Both the position numbers and the translations under genes were made by a program. A stretch of 64,000 bases of DNA from Lachnospiraceae bacterium. GTDB taxonomy: Bacteria; Bacillota; Clostridia; Lachnospirales; Lachnospiraceae. Every line of letters begins with the position of its first letter. Position 1 is the stretch's first letter. This document shows, piece after piece, positions 51,694-60,665 of this stretch. The stretch is from positions 1 to 64,000 of the forward strand of contig JAJQDT010000128.1 in assembly GCA_021202075.1 (NCBI GenBank), read 5' to 3'. The notes under the pieces were generated by a model. The model did not search any database and had not been told where the DNA came from. It saw only the letters and a list, made by a program, of their open reading frames with translations.

Positions 51694-53084
51694 TGGCGGC
51701 AAAAGGTATGGTAAAGGTTCCGGTCAGAGAACAGGATCCGAAGGTGAGAGCGACAAACTTCAAGGAAGTATGCCTTGGCTACAATAAAGAAGAGGCGATG
51801 GAGGAAGCAACCCGGTGTCTGCACTGCAAGAATGCGAAGTGCATCGAAGGCTGCCCGGTCAATATCAATATTCCGGATTTTATCGCGGAAGTAAAGGAAG
51901 GCAACATTGAGGAAGCCTACAAGGTGATTTCGCAGTCCAGCGCGCTTCCGGCAATCTGCGGCCGTGTATGTCCGCAGGAGAGTCAGTGCGAGGGTAAATG
52001 TGTCCGCGGCATCAAGGGAGACTCGGTATCGATTGGAAAGCTGGAGCGGTTCGTTGCAGACTGGGCGAGAGAGAACGGTATCAAGCCGCCGGCTCCCGAG
52101 ACAAAGAACGGCCGCAAGGTCGCTGTCATTGGTTCTGGTCCTTCCGGACTGACCTGCGCAGGCGATCTGGCAAAGCTTGGCTATGATGTAACGATTTTCG
52201 AGGCGCTGCATGAGCCGGGCGGTGTGCTTGTATATGGTATTCCGGAATTCCGTCTTCCGAAGCTGGATGTGGTGGCAAAGGAAGTGGAAAATGTCAAGTC
52301 TCTGGGCGTAAAGATCGAGACCAACGTCATCATCGGCAAATCCGTGACGATTGACGAGCTGCTGGATGAGGAAGGCTTTGAAGCAGTCTTTATCGGCTCC
52401 GGCGCCGGGCTTCCGATGTTCATGGGCATTCCGGGAGAGACCGCGAAGGGTGTGTTCTCCGCAAATGAATATCTGACCAGAAACAATCTTATGAAAGCGT
52501 TCCGTGAAGACTATGATACCCCGATTGTTAAGGGCAAAAAGGTCGCGGTTGTCGGCGGCGGCAACGTAGCAATGGACGCGGCAAGAACCGCGCTTCGCCT
52601 GGGCGCGGAGGTTCATATCGTGTACCGCCGTTCCGAGGCAGAGCTTCCGGCCCGTGCGGAGGAGGTTCATCACGCGAAGGAGGAGGGCATCATCTTTGAC
52701 CTCCTGACCAACCCGACCGAGATTCTCGTGGACGAGAACGACGCGGTCTGCGGTATGCGCTGCATCCGCATGGAGCTTGGCGAGCCGGATGCATCCGGCA
52801 GAAGACGTCCGGTAGCAATTCCGGGTTCCGAATTTGACCTTGACGTGGATACGGTGATCATGTCCCTCGGTACATCCCCGAACCCGCTGATTTCCTCGAC
52901 CACGATTGGTCTGGATGTGAACCGCAGAAAATGTATCATCGCGGATGAGGAGACCGGGCAGACCTCCAAAAACGCGGTATTCGCGGGCGGCGACGCCGTG
53001 ACCGGCGCGGCGACCGTGATCCTCGCGATGGGTGCAGGTAAGGCGGCCGCGAAGGGCATTCACGAGTTCCTGAGCGCGAAATAA
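51693..53084 (+). CDS. nfnB: NfnB / GltD-like NADPH:ferredoxin oxidoreductase subunit
   Basis: Large subunit of NfnAB, also called glutamate synthase small-chain homolog (gltA/gltD type). 463 residues. N-terminal [4Fe-4S] cysteine pattern in RCLHCKNAKCIEGCPVNINIP and ICGRVCPQESQCEGKCVRG; FAD-binding VAVIGSGPSGLTCAGDLAKLGYDV; NADP-binding VAVVGGGNVAMDAARTALRLGAEVHIVYRR. It starts one base into the nfnA stop (ATAATGG) so translation is coupled. Ends before a strong terminator. The pairing with nfnA, rather than a large gltB, argues for transhydrogenase over glutamate synthase. Bifurcation itself is inferred from family. Confidence 0.93.
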   Translation: MAAKGMVKVPVREQDPKVRATNFKEVCLGYNKEEAMEEATRCLHCKNAKCIEGCPVNINIPDFIAEVKEGNIEEAYKVISQSSALPAICGRVCPQESQCEGKCVRGIKGDSVSIGKLERFVADWARENGIKPPAPETKNGRKVAVIGSGPSGLTCAGDLAKLGYDVTIFEALHEPGGVLVYGIPEFRLPKLDVVAKEVENVKSLGVKIETNVIIGKSVTIDELLDEEGFEAVFIGSGAGLPMFMGIPGETAKGVFSANEYLTRNNLMKAFREDYDTPIVKGKKVAVVGGGNVAMDAARTALRLGAEVHIVYRRSEAELPARAEEVHHAKEEGIIFDLLTNPTEILVDENDAVCGMRCIRMELGEPDASGRRRPVAIPGSEFDLDVDTVIMSLGTSPNPLISSTTIGLDVNRRKCIIADEETGQTSKNAVFAGGDAVTGAATVILAMGAGKAAAKGIHEFLSAK

Positions 53085-53103
53085 TTATAGCAGATAGATA
53101 TCT

Positions 53104-53165
53104 ACAGGCATCGGACTAAAATTGCGAAATTTTTCTTGTGCAATTTGAGCCGATGCCTGTTTTAT
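53104..53165 (+). terminator. Terminator of nfnAB
   Basis: ACAGGCATCGG (53104-53114) pairs with CCGATGCCTGT (53150-53160) with an inner AAATTGC..GCAATTT stem, followed by TTTTA. Confidence 0.8.
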
Positions 53166-53181
53166 CAAAGTATGATATGCC

Positions 53182-53661
53182 ATGAAAATTAAAATCCTTT
53201 CCGTAGGAAAAATCAAGGAAAAATACCTCCGTGACGCGATCGCGGAGTACTCAAAGCGCCTGAGCCGCTACTGCAGGCTGGAGATTGTCGAGGTGGCGGA
53301 TGAAAAGACGCCGGATGGCGCGTCCGGGGCGGAAGAGCTTTCTGTAAAGGAGACTGAAGGGAAACGCCTGCTGCGCTGTATCCGTGACACCGATTACGTG
53401 ATCGCGCTTGTGATCGAGGGAAAGATGCCCGACTCGGTTTCGCTGGCGCGCAAGATTGAGCAGCTGGGCGTGCGCGGAGAGAGCAGCCTCTGTTTTGTGA
53501 TCGGCGGTTCTCTGGGACTCTCGAACGAGGTGCGGGAGCGCGCGGATGAATGTATGAGCTTTTCAAAGCTGACCTTTCCCCACCAGCTGATGCGGGTGAT
53601 ATTACTGGAACAGATCTATCGGAGCTTCCGCATTATCCACGGAGAGCCATACCATAAATAA
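53182..53661 (+). CDS. rlmH: 23S rRNA (pseudouridine-1915-N3)-methyltransferase
   Basis: SPOUT methyltransferase that finishes the 23S pseudouridine loop. 159 residues with the family frame: MKIKILSVGKIKEKYLRDAIAEYSKRLSRY, CFVIGGSLGLSNEVRERAD, and the C-terminal knot end FSKLTFPHQLMRVILLEQIYRSFRIIHGEPYHK. The family is nearly universal; it is often near the end of an operon. ATG 53182 after a terminator of nfnAB, so it needs its own weak promoter. A terminator follows (53733). Confidence 0.95.
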   Translation: MKIKILSVGKIKEKYLRDAIAEYSKRLSRYCRLEIVEVADEKTPDGASGAEELSVKETEGKRLLRCIRDTDYVIALVIEGKMPDSVSLARKIEQLGVRGESSLCFVIGGSLGLSNEVRERADECMSFSKLTFPHQLMRVILLEQIYRSFRIIHGEPYHK

Positions 53662-53732
53662 AAATAGTGTCATATCATTTTTTTGCAGAAGAGAAGCCGC
53701 GCAATAGATAATCGCTTCGGTTCTAAAACCTT

Positions 53733-53754
53733 GCCCTGAATCAGGGCTTTTTTG
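53733..53754 (+). terminator. Terminator downstream of rlmH
   Basis: GCCCTGA-A-TCAGGGC followed by T-rich sequence. Confidence 0.7.
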
Positions 53755-53805
53755 TGTATTTTGTGTGAAAAATATCTGACAATTATTAAAAAAATCGAAA
53801 AACTA

Positions 53806-53833
53806 TTGACGAAAAAAATGAATGTGATAAGAT
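53806..53833 (+). promoter_or_regulatory. Promoter for the citrate synthase transcript
   Basis: TTGACG (53806-53811), a 16-nt spacer and TAAGAT (53828-53833). It gives an unusually long leader of about 340 nt. Confidence 0.5.
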
Positions 53834-54181
53834 GATTGAGACTTAAGAATTCGATCATTCGAGCGATCTGATTTGGTTTTGCTCCGTGCAGGGAGTGAGC
53901 GCACACCGGAATTCAGGCAAATCGTATGACTGACAATCTTCTTCTGAGATTGCCGGGAATCAGCGGAACGATTCAAAATAACAGACAAATCTGGAATGAA
54001 AACAGCCCGATATCAGACAATCCAGAATTTACACGAACTGAAAAACACAAAATAAGAAATCATGGCGAATACAGGCTGACTGTTTCCTGCAACGACAAGA
54101 GAAAGCTTTACGAAGTCGTCGGCTATTATTTTATAGTAAATTATTTTACAGGTTAAGGATTTTAAGAAGGAGGATTCGAGT

Positions 54182-55507
54182 ATGATTGATATGACAGGTT
54201 ATACCAGAAAGGGAGCGGAAATCTGCCGCAAAAACGACAGCATCCCGCGGGAATTATATAAGGAATATGGCGTAAACCTGGGACTGCGTGATATCAACGG
54301 AAACGGCGTTCTGACCGGTCTGACCAATATTTCCCTGATTGTTTCGTCCAAAAAAGTGGACGGGAAGAAAATTCCCTGTGACGGGCAGCTCTGGTATCGC
54401 GGCTACAATGTGCAGAATCTGATCCGGGATCTCGGGCCTTCTGAGTTTGGCTTTGAAAAAATTGCTTATCTGCTGCTGATGGGAGAGCTTCCGGATGAGT
54501 CGCAGCTGGAGGAATTTCGGGGGATTATCGGTAACAGCCGGACGCTTCCGACCAATTTTACACGAGATGTCATTATGAAGGCGCCCAGCTCCGATATCAT
54601 GAATACGATGACCAGAAGCATCCTGACGCTGGCATCCTATGATAAAAACGCAAAAGATACGAGCGTGAATAACAGCCTGCGCCAGTGTATCGAGCTGATT
54701 GCGCTGTTTCCGGTACTGGCTGTCTATGGATACCATGCATATAATCACTATGAGAATGATGCAAGCATGTACATTCATCGTCCTTCACCGGAGCTTTCTA
54801 CGGCAGAGAATCTGCTGATGATGCTTCGCCCGGATAAGCAGTATACACAAGTCGAGGCAAAAGTACTTGACACTGCGCTTTTGCTGCACATGGAGCATGG
54901 CGGCGGCAACAACTCGACGTTCACCACGCGTGTCGTCACGTCTTCCGGCTCCGACACGTATTCGACTATCGCAGCGGCTATGTCTTCCCTGAAGGGTCCG
55001 AAGCACGGCGGCGCGAATATCAAGGTTATGGAAATGATGGACGACATCCGCGCGAATGTGAAGGATCTGCGTGACGATGAGGAGATTGAAGCATACCTCT
55101 CACGAATCCTTGACGGGGACGCATTCGACCACAAGGGTCTGATTTACGGCATGGGCCATGCGATTTATTCTCTGTCTGACCCAAGAGAGCGGATTTTCAA
55201 AAAATATGTGGAGATGCTGGCCCAGGAGAAGCACTGCGACGAGGATATGCATCTGTATGCGACGATTGAAGAGCTCGCGCCGAAGCTGATTGCTGAGAAG
55301 CGCCATATTTACAAGGGCGTCAGCCCGAACGTCGATTTCTACAGCGGCTTTGTCTACAGCATGCTTGATATCCCGATGGAGCTTTATACGGCTATCTTTG
55401 CTGTGGCGAGAATTGTTGGCTGGAGCGCGCACCGCATCGAGGAACTGATCTGCGCGGACAAGATCATCCGTCCGGCATATTTAAGCGTAATGGAGCGCAG
55501 AGAGTAA
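54182..55507 (+). CDS. gltA: Citrate synthase
   Basis: Condenses oxaloacetate with acetyl-CoA. 441 residues. Catalytic signatures: LHMEHGGGNNSTFTTRVV (His), MGHAIYSLSDPRERIFKKY (His) and NVDFYSGFVYSMLDIPMELYTAIFAVARIVGWSAHRIEEL near the end (Asp). It has the extra N-terminal region (DMTGYTRKGAEICRKNDSIPREL) typical of Clostridia. Start ATG 54182 after AAGGAGGATTCGAG. It is alone; aconitase and isocitrate dehydrogenase are not nearby, so the branch may supply glutamate rather than a full cycle. A terminator follows. Confidence 0.95.
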   Translation: MIDMTGYTRKGAEICRKNDSIPRELYKEYGVNLGLRDINGNGVLTGLTNISLIVSSKKVDGKKIPCDGQLWYRGYNVQNLIRDLGPSEFGFEKIAYLLLMGELPDESQLEEFRGIIGNSRTLPTNFTRDVIMKAPSSDIMNTMTRSILTLASYDKNAKDTSVNNSLRQCIELIALFPVLAVYGYHAYNHYENDASMYIHRPSPELSTAENLLMMLRPDKQYTQVEAKVLDTALLLHMEHGGGNNSTFTTRVVTSSGSDTYSTIAAAMSSLKGPKHGGANIKVMEMMDDIRANVKDLRDDEEIEAYLSRILDGDAFDHKGLIYGMGHAIYSLSDPRERIFKKYVEMLAQEKHCDEDMHLYATIEELAPKLIAEKRHIYKGVSPNVDFYSGFVYSMLDIPMELYTAIFAVARIVGWSAHRIEELICADKIIRPAYLSVMERRE

Positions 55508-55546
55508 ATAATCGGCTCTGTGCAATCGGATAGGAGGAGGTCTTTC

Positions 55547-55611
55547 CCCTATCCGCCTGCGCGGGCCGGGGCGGCTTTAGCCGCAAAACACCCTGCCCGG
55601 CCCTGCGCATA
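55547..55611. repeat. Hairpin element with CCCCTATCCG edge after citrate synthase
   Basis: CCCCTATCCGCCTGCGCGGG then GGGCCGGG..CCCGGCCC with inner GCGGCTTTAGCCGC, ending CCTGCGCAT. Similar blocks are at 22391 and 35164. Confidence 0.5.
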
Positions 55612-55649
55612 AAAAGCAGTCTCGGATAAAAACCGGAGGCTGCTTTTTG
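55611..55649 (+). terminator. Terminator downstream of citrate synthase
   Basis: AAAAAGCAG (55611-55619) pairs with CTGCTTTTT (55640-55648). Confidence 0.75.
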
Positions 55650-55730
55650 TAACTATTTCCGCATCTTACACAGGCGATGCGAAGCGTTAATCTGTGGCCC
55701 GTTATTCGGAACAGGCGATTTTTTAAACAT

Positions 55731-57122
55731 TCACCCAAGCCTCATCACCTGGATCAGCAGAAGCCAGCTCAGTCCGTAGTAGGTGACGACGGCGACGAGA
55801 TCGTTGACAGTCGTGATCAGCGGACCGGAGGCTACCGCGGGGTCGACGTGAATGTGGTCGAAGAACATGGGGATGCAGGTGCCCACCATACTGGAGATGA
55901 GCATGGCTGCCATGAGTGAAAACCCAACGCATCCGGATACGGCGAACGCAAATCCGGGAGCGGTGCCCTTCAGGAGCCAGATATAAAGCCCGACGATGAG
56001 GACGGAAATACTGCCAAGAATCAGACCGTTGCACAGTCCGACTCTCATCTCCTTCCAGACCAGAGCTATCTTTTGCCGGGCGGTCAGGGTCTCATCCATC
56101 AATACACGGATCGTAACAGCCAGCGACTGGGTGCCGACATTACCTGCCATGTCAAGGATCAGCGACTGGAAACACATGATGATCGTCAGCTGGCTCACCA
56201 CGGCTTCAAAAACACCGACTACGGAGGAAACCAGCATTCCGAGAATCAAAAGGATGCACAGCCAGGGAAGCCTTTTTTTCATGCTTTCCGGCAATGGCTC
56301 CTTTAAATCCTCCTCGGCAGTCAGACCTGCGAATTTCGCATAATCTTCGCCCATCTCGTCATCGACCAGTTCGACGATGTTCTGCGAAGTGATGACTCCC
56401 AGCAGCCGGTTCTCTTCGCTGAGAACCGGGATGGAATCCTCCGAATAGTCCTTCAGCTTTTCGATACAGTCGTCGATGGAGGTGTGGCCGTATACATAAG
56501 GATAAGACGTCGAGATCAGATCCTCCAGCCGGGCGTCCTGCCGCGCGATGATCAGATCCTTCAGATCGATGGCGCCGAAAAAGGTTCCATCCTCCGCTGT
56601 AGTGAAAAGCGTTGTGATATTATCATTATTTTCGGCCTGCTCAATCAGGGCGTGCATGGCCTGCTTAATCGTCAGATTCTCCCGGAAACAGATGAAGTTG
56701 GTCGTCATGCGGCTTCCGATCTCATCATCGTCAAATACTGAGATAACGGAAATATCATTTCTGGCCTCTTCATCCATGAGACCCATGATCAGCAGCCGTT
56801 TTTCCCGCGGAATCGCCCTTAAAATATCCACGACGGAGTCCGTCTCCATCTTTGAGAGAATGCCGGCTGCTTTTTTGACTTCCATCTCATCAAGGTACCG
56901 GATGGTATCGCTCTCATCCGTGTGCTCGAAGATATCCGAAAGCAGATTCTGATCCAGAATGCGGAACAGCTTTTTCTGCTCGACGGAGGAGAGATCCGAG
57001 AGTGCCTCCGCCAGATCGTTCTCGTGATAATCCTCAAGCCTGCTTCGCAGAAGTACCGGGGAAATGTTGCTTCTTATAATTGCAATGATTTCGGATTTAT
57101 AATCCTGTAATTTCTGCTCCAT
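55731..57122 (-). CDS. mgtE: Magnesium transporter MgtE
   Basis: Mg2+-gated channel. 463 residues: an N-terminal superhelical domain (to about 140: LLRSRLEDYHENDLAEALSDLSSVEQKKLFRILD), two CBS modules (ITTLFTTAEDGTFFGAIDLKDLIIARQDA and SIPVLSEENRLLGVITSQNIVELVDDE), then five membrane helices with conserved PWLCILLILGMLVSSVVGVFE and the pore segment NVGTQSLAVTIRVL. Mg2+ bound to the cytoplasmic part closes the channel. Length matches the family. It is on the - strand, divergent from prs. RBS GGAGGAATC lies just upstream (reverse strand). No M-box riboswitch was seen in the leader. Confidence 0.95.
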   Translation of the reverse strand: MEQKLQDYKSEIIAIIRSNISPVLLRSRLEDYHENDLAEALSDLSSVEQKKLFRILDQNLLSDIFEHTDESDTIRYLDEMEVKKAAGILSKMETDSVVDILRAIPREKRLLIMGLMDEEARNDISVISVFDDDEIGSRMTTNFICFRENLTIKQAMHALIEQAENNDNITTLFTTAEDGTFFGAIDLKDLIIARQDARLEDLISTSYPYVYGHTSIDDCIEKLKDYSEDSIPVLSEENRLLGVITSQNIVELVDDEMGEDYAKFAGLTAEEDLKEPLPESMKKRLPWLCILLILGMLVSSVVGVFEAVVSQLTIIMCFQSLILDMAGNVGTQSLAVTIRVLMDETLTARQKIALVWKEMRVGLCNGLILGSISVLIVGLYIWLLKGTAPGFAFAVSGCVGFSLMAAMLISSMVGTCIPMFFDHIHVDPAVASGPLITTVNDLVAVVTYYGLSWLLLIQVMRLG

Positions 57123-57209
57123 ATCAGATTCCTCCTGTTAAGGACATATCCTTTTGCGCTGCCCATTGTGTCTTGCGCGTGTCGCAATATTTCGTTCAGG
57201 ACGTTGCGC

Positions 57210-57238
57210 ATAAAATGATTTGCCCGACAAAAGGTCAA
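57210..57238 (-). promoter_or_regulatory. Promoter for mgtE
   Basis: On the - strand TTGACC (57238-57233), a 17-nt spacer and TTTTAT (57215-57210), about 90 nt before the mgtE start. Confidence 0.45.
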
Positions 57239-57808
57239 TTTTCAGTCGGTGGTCACTACATATGGCATACGATTGCATATGAATATTACCATGTATTGTG
57301 TCCGATTCTTAGAAAACAGGCTTTTGTCGCTCGAATCATAAAATCCGGTCGAAGAAAGGACAAAGCACCGACCGGTTCAGGGATACTGAAATAAAAAACA
57401 CAACAAAATAAAATGAAGAATATGGATTCTTCAAATGAAAATAATTGTGATCTGGCTGGAAACAGGATGAGAATCTTAAGATATCCGATGCGTCATTTCA
57501 TAACGGCAATATAGAGAAACATTGCCGCCGGACAGAAAATAAAAATCAGAAAGCATTTCCGTAAAATGAACAGAGCAGATGACATAAGAATGGCCATCCT
57601 GTGCCGCTACTTCGACCTCGACCGTCACAATTATCCATTCTGTTCACCTGCCTTTCTCTTTTTTAAAAATATCCACAGTGCCGGCTAATGAAAAGAATTG
57701 ATAAATTGATACTGTCTGCCGGACTGCATTCCGAAAATTTCAAATCTATTCTAACAAAAGTATGGAGAAGATGCAAGCATTTTTCCGAATTTGAAAGGTA
57801 AAGTTTTA

Positions 57809-57837
57809 TTGACGCACCGAACGCAAGATGCTATACT
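57809..57837 (+). promoter_or_regulatory. Promoter for prs
   Basis: TTGACG (57809-57814), a 17-nt spacer and TATACT (57832-57837), 46 nt before the ATG at 57884. Confidence 0.7.
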
Positions 57838-57883
57838 CTGATGCGTATCAGACAATTTTCCATTCACGAAAGAGAGGCTTCCT

Positions 57884-59062
57884 ATGTCTGAATTAGAAAC
57901 ACTGGACCAGATTCTTCCGGTCGGTCCGCTTAAAATTGCTGCTCTGGAGGGATGCCGCGAATTCGGCGCGGCAGTAAATGCGCAGCTGGTGGAATCCCGG
58001 CAGAACAGCCGGCTGAGCAATGCAAGCAGCAGTGTCATTACCCAGCCGGGGTATATCGCGGACACCTATCTGCTTGATTGCAGCTGTCCCCGTTTTGGCA
58101 CCGGAGAGGGGAAGGGGCAGATCAATGACTCGGTTCGGGGCACGGATCTGTACATTCTGGTCGATGTCTGCAATTATAGCCTGACCTACAAGGTCTGCGG
58201 GCACGAGAATCATATGTCGCCGGATAATCATTTTCAGGATCTGAAGCGTATCATCTCTGCCGCGAATGGCAAGGCAAAGCGCATCAATGTTGTGATGCCG
58301 TTTTTATATGAAGGAAGACAGCATAAACGGTCTAAGAGGGAGTCGCTGGACTGCTCTCTGGCGCTGCAGGAGTTGGAGAATATGGGCGTCTCCAATATCA
58401 TCACATTCGACGCGCACGATCCGCGCGTACAGAACGCGATTCCCCTGAGCGGATTCGATTCGTTTATGCCGACCTACCAGTTTCTGAAAGCATTGCTTGA
58501 CAATGTGGAGGATTTTCAGATTGACAACGATCACCTGATGGTCATCAGTCCGGATGAGGGCGCGATGAGCCGCGCAGTCTATTTTTCCGGTATCCTGGGT
58601 GTGGATATGGGCATGTTTTATAAGCGGCGCGATTATTCTGTGATTGTGAATGGAAAGAATCCGATCGTTGCCCATGAGTTCCTTGGGGATTCTGTCGAAG
58701 GCAAGGATGTGATTGTTGTAGATGATATGATCTCATCCGGTGAGAGTATGCTGGATGTGGCAAAGCAGGTGAAGGAGCGCGGCGCAAAGCGCGTGTTTGT
58801 CTGCACCACATTCGGACTTTTTACGGACGGCCTGGCCAGGTTTGATGAATACTATAAGAAGGGCTATATCACGAAGGTGGTCACTACGAACCTTCACTAC
58901 CGGGATCCGGCTCTTCTGACGAAGCCGTGGTACGCCGAAGCGGATATGACAAAATTCCTGGCGACGATTATCGAGGCTTTGAATCATGACTCCACCCTGA
59001 GCAACATTGAGACACCGACCGCGAAGATTCACGAGCTGCTCTCGAAGATCCGGGGCGAATGA
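57884..59062 (+). CDS. prs: Ribose-phosphate diphosphokinase (PRPP synthetase), extended type
   Basis: Makes PRPP from ribose-5-phosphate and ATP for nucleotides, histidine and tryptophan. 392 residues, about 75 longer than the usual 315. The extra part is N-terminal (QLVESRQNSRLSN) and in loops. The core has RINVVMPFLYEGRQHKRSKRESLDCSLAL (ATP loop), ITFDAHDPRVQNAIPL and the PRPP-binding VIVVDDMISSGESMLDVAKQVKERGAKRVFV. This longer form is common in Lachnospiraceae and lacks the classical R5P-loop order of the short type only in part. ATG 57884 after GAAAGAGAGG; own promoter. The DUF512 gene begins 4 nt after its stop. Confidence 0.93.
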   Translation: MSELETLDQILPVGPLKIAALEGCREFGAAVNAQLVESRQNSRLSNASSSVITQPGYIADTYLLDCSCPRFGTGEGKGQINDSVRGTDLYILVDVCNYSLTYKVCGHENHMSPDNHFQDLKRIISAANGKAKRINVVMPFLYEGRQHKRSKRESLDCSLALQELENMGVSNIITFDAHDPRVQNAIPLSGFDSFMPTYQFLKALLDNVEDFQIDNDHLMVISPDEGAMSRAVYFSGILGVDMGMFYKRRDYSVIVNGKNPIVAHEFLGDSVEGKDVIVVDDMISSGESMLDVAKQVKERGAKRVFVCTTFGLFTDGLARFDEYYKKGYITKVVTTNLHYRDPALLTKPWYAEADMTKFLATIIEALNHDSTLSNIETPTAKIHELLSKIRGE

Positions 59063-59066
59063 ATCA

Positions 59067-60563
59067 ATGAAGAAAATACTGGAACATACGATCAAATCAG
59101 TAGAGCCGGGCAGCATTGCCGAGGAGCTGGAGATGCAGCCCGGCGATGTGCTGCTTTCCGTCAATGACCAGGAGATTGAGGATGTTTTTGACTATCAGTA
59201 TCTGATCAATGACGAGTATCTGACCCTGCAGGTGCGCAAGGCGGACGGGGAAGAGTGGGAGCTGGAGATAGAGAAGGAGTTTGAGGAGGATCTGGGGATA
59301 TCCTTTGAAAGCTCGCTGATGGATGAGTATCGCTCCTGCCGGAATCACTGTATTTTCTGCTTTATTGACCAGATGCCGAAGGGGATGCGCGAGACACTTT
59401 ATTTTAAGGATGATGATTCCCGTCTTTCTTTTCTGCAGGGAAATTATGTGACGCTGACGAATATGAGCGACCATGACATTGACCGCATCATCCGCTATCA
59501 CCTGGAGCCGATTAACATCTCCTTTCATACCATGAATCCAGAGCTGCGGCGAAGTATGCTGCGCAACCGGTTTGCGGGCGATATTTTCCCAAAAGTTCAG
59601 CGGCTGGCGGATGCGGGGATTGAGATGAACGGACAGATTGTGCTCTGCCGCGGGATCAACGACGGAGACGAGCTGGAATATTCGATCCGGGAGCTTACAA
59701 AGTATCTGCCTCATCTTAGAAGTGTGTCGGTCGTTCCGGTGGGACTGACCAGACATCGCGAGGGGCTTTACCCGTTGGAAGCGTTTACAGCGGAGGACGC
59801 CTGTCAGGTGATTGACTGCATTGAAGCATGGCAACGCAGGATTTATGACGAATATGGCTGCCATTTTATACACGCGTCGGATGAATGGTACATCCTGGCC
59901 GGAAGGGACTTCCCGGAGGCAGAGCGGTACGACGGCTACCTTCAGCTGGAGAACGGGGTGGGCATGATGCGGCTGCTGTCTGAGGAAGTAATGGAGACGC
60001 TGCAGGATATTTCCACCCATATGCGGACAGTCTCTGGCTCAGAGAATGTGGAAGAAAACGGTTCGGCAATGTCGTATGAGAGGCCGGAAATGCCTGCTGC
60101 GGCGAATGGGTATACGGATACGGGTAAGTTGCAGAAGCGAATGTTCACAGATGGAGACTGGACGGGATGGGGAAATTCGTGTCACCGGGAGATTTCGATT
60201 GCCACCGGCCGTCTGGCCGGACCGTATCTGAGAAAGCTGTGCAAAGATATCTGCGAAGTCTTTCCGAATGTGAGCTGTCATGTGTATGAGATTCGAAATG
60301 ATTTTTTTGGCGAAGAGATTACGGTGGCCGGCCTGATTACCGGTGCGGATCTGATCGCGCAGCTGGCTGGAAAGGATCTGGGAGAAGAACTGCTTTTGCC
60401 GTGCACGATGCTGCGCAGCGGAGAGCGTGTGTTTCTCGACGATGTGACAGTAGAGGAGCTGGAGGGCACTTTACAAATTCCGGTTCGTATTGTAGAATCA
60501 GACGGGCGCGATTTTGTAAGGGCGGTTGTCAAAGATGCCGCCCGGAGCAGATGTGATGGGTGA
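59067..60563 (+). CDS. DUF512 radical SAM-like protein with PDZ domain
   Basis: 498 residues. An N-terminal PDZ domain (IKSVEPGSIAEELEMQPGDVLLSVNDQEIEDVFDY) precedes a radical SAM-like core with Cys motif CRNHCIFCFIDQMPKGMR (CxxxCxxC) and SFHTMNPELRRSMLRN. The C-terminal DUF512 domain follows (NDFFGEEITVAGLITGADL...VFLDDVTVEEL). A non-conserved acidic stretch (SGSENVEENGSAMSY) separates the halves. Proteins of this group sit beside Der in most Clostridia; the function is not established. ATG 59067 is used; the track's 59007 overlaps prs. It may be co-transcribed with prs and the following der gene. Confidence 0.85.
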   Translation: MKKILEHTIKSVEPGSIAEELEMQPGDVLLSVNDQEIEDVFDYQYLINDEYLTLQVRKADGEEWELEIEKEFEEDLGISFESSLMDEYRSCRNHCIFCFIDQMPKGMRETLYFKDDDSRLSFLQGNYVTLTNMSDHDIDRIIRYHLEPINISFHTMNPELRRSMLRNRFAGDIFPKVQRLADAGIEMNGQIVLCRGINDGDELEYSIRELTKYLPHLRSVSVVPVGLTRHREGLYPLEAFTAEDACQVIDCIEAWQRRIYDEYGCHFIHASDEWYILAGRDFPEAERYDGYLQLENGVGMMRLLSEEVMETLQDISTHMRTVSGSENVEENGSAMSYERPEMPAAANGYTDTGKLQKRMFTDGDWTGWGNSCHREISIATGRLAGPYLRKLCKDICEVFPNVSCHVYEIRNDFFGEEITVAGLITGADLIAQLAGKDLGEELLLPCTMLRSGERVFLDDVTVEELEGTLQIPVRIVESDGRDFVRAVVKDAARSRCDG

Positions 60564-60665
60564 TTTTTAAGATTAATCCGGATTCGTCCTCTGCACTTCT
60601 GACTCAGGGATCACCGGGTTTGAGTGACAAATGGATTGGATACAGGACGAGAGTGAGGACATGTT

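Larger units (their letters stand above)
53662..54181 (+). other. 520-bp region upstream of citrate synthase
   Basis: Terminator of rlmH (53733-53754), a promoter-like pair (53806-53833) and about 340 bp of inverted repeats before the citrate synthase start. ORF 53926-54156 overlaps the structured leader and has poor coding character. Confidence 0.55.
57123..57883. other. 761-bp region between divergent mgtE and prs
   Basis: It has an mgtE promoter (57238-57210 on -), the prs promoter (57809-57837) and about 400 bp with small overlapping reading frames on the - strand (about 57640-57480), none convincing. ORF 57173-57394 in the track is not supported. No known riboswitch. Confidence 0.5.

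Noticed and set aside
51657-53063. 468-aa - strand ORF across nfnB
   Set aside because: Shadow of nfnB; no motifs.
53926-54156. 76-aa + strand ORF upstream of citrate synthase
   Set aside because: Lies in the AT-rich leader with inverted repeats; poor coding character and no clear ribosome site.
57123-57660. M-box magnesium riboswitch upstream of mgtE
   Set aside because: No GGUGAGGCUCC-like core or other M-box hallmark seen on the - strand.
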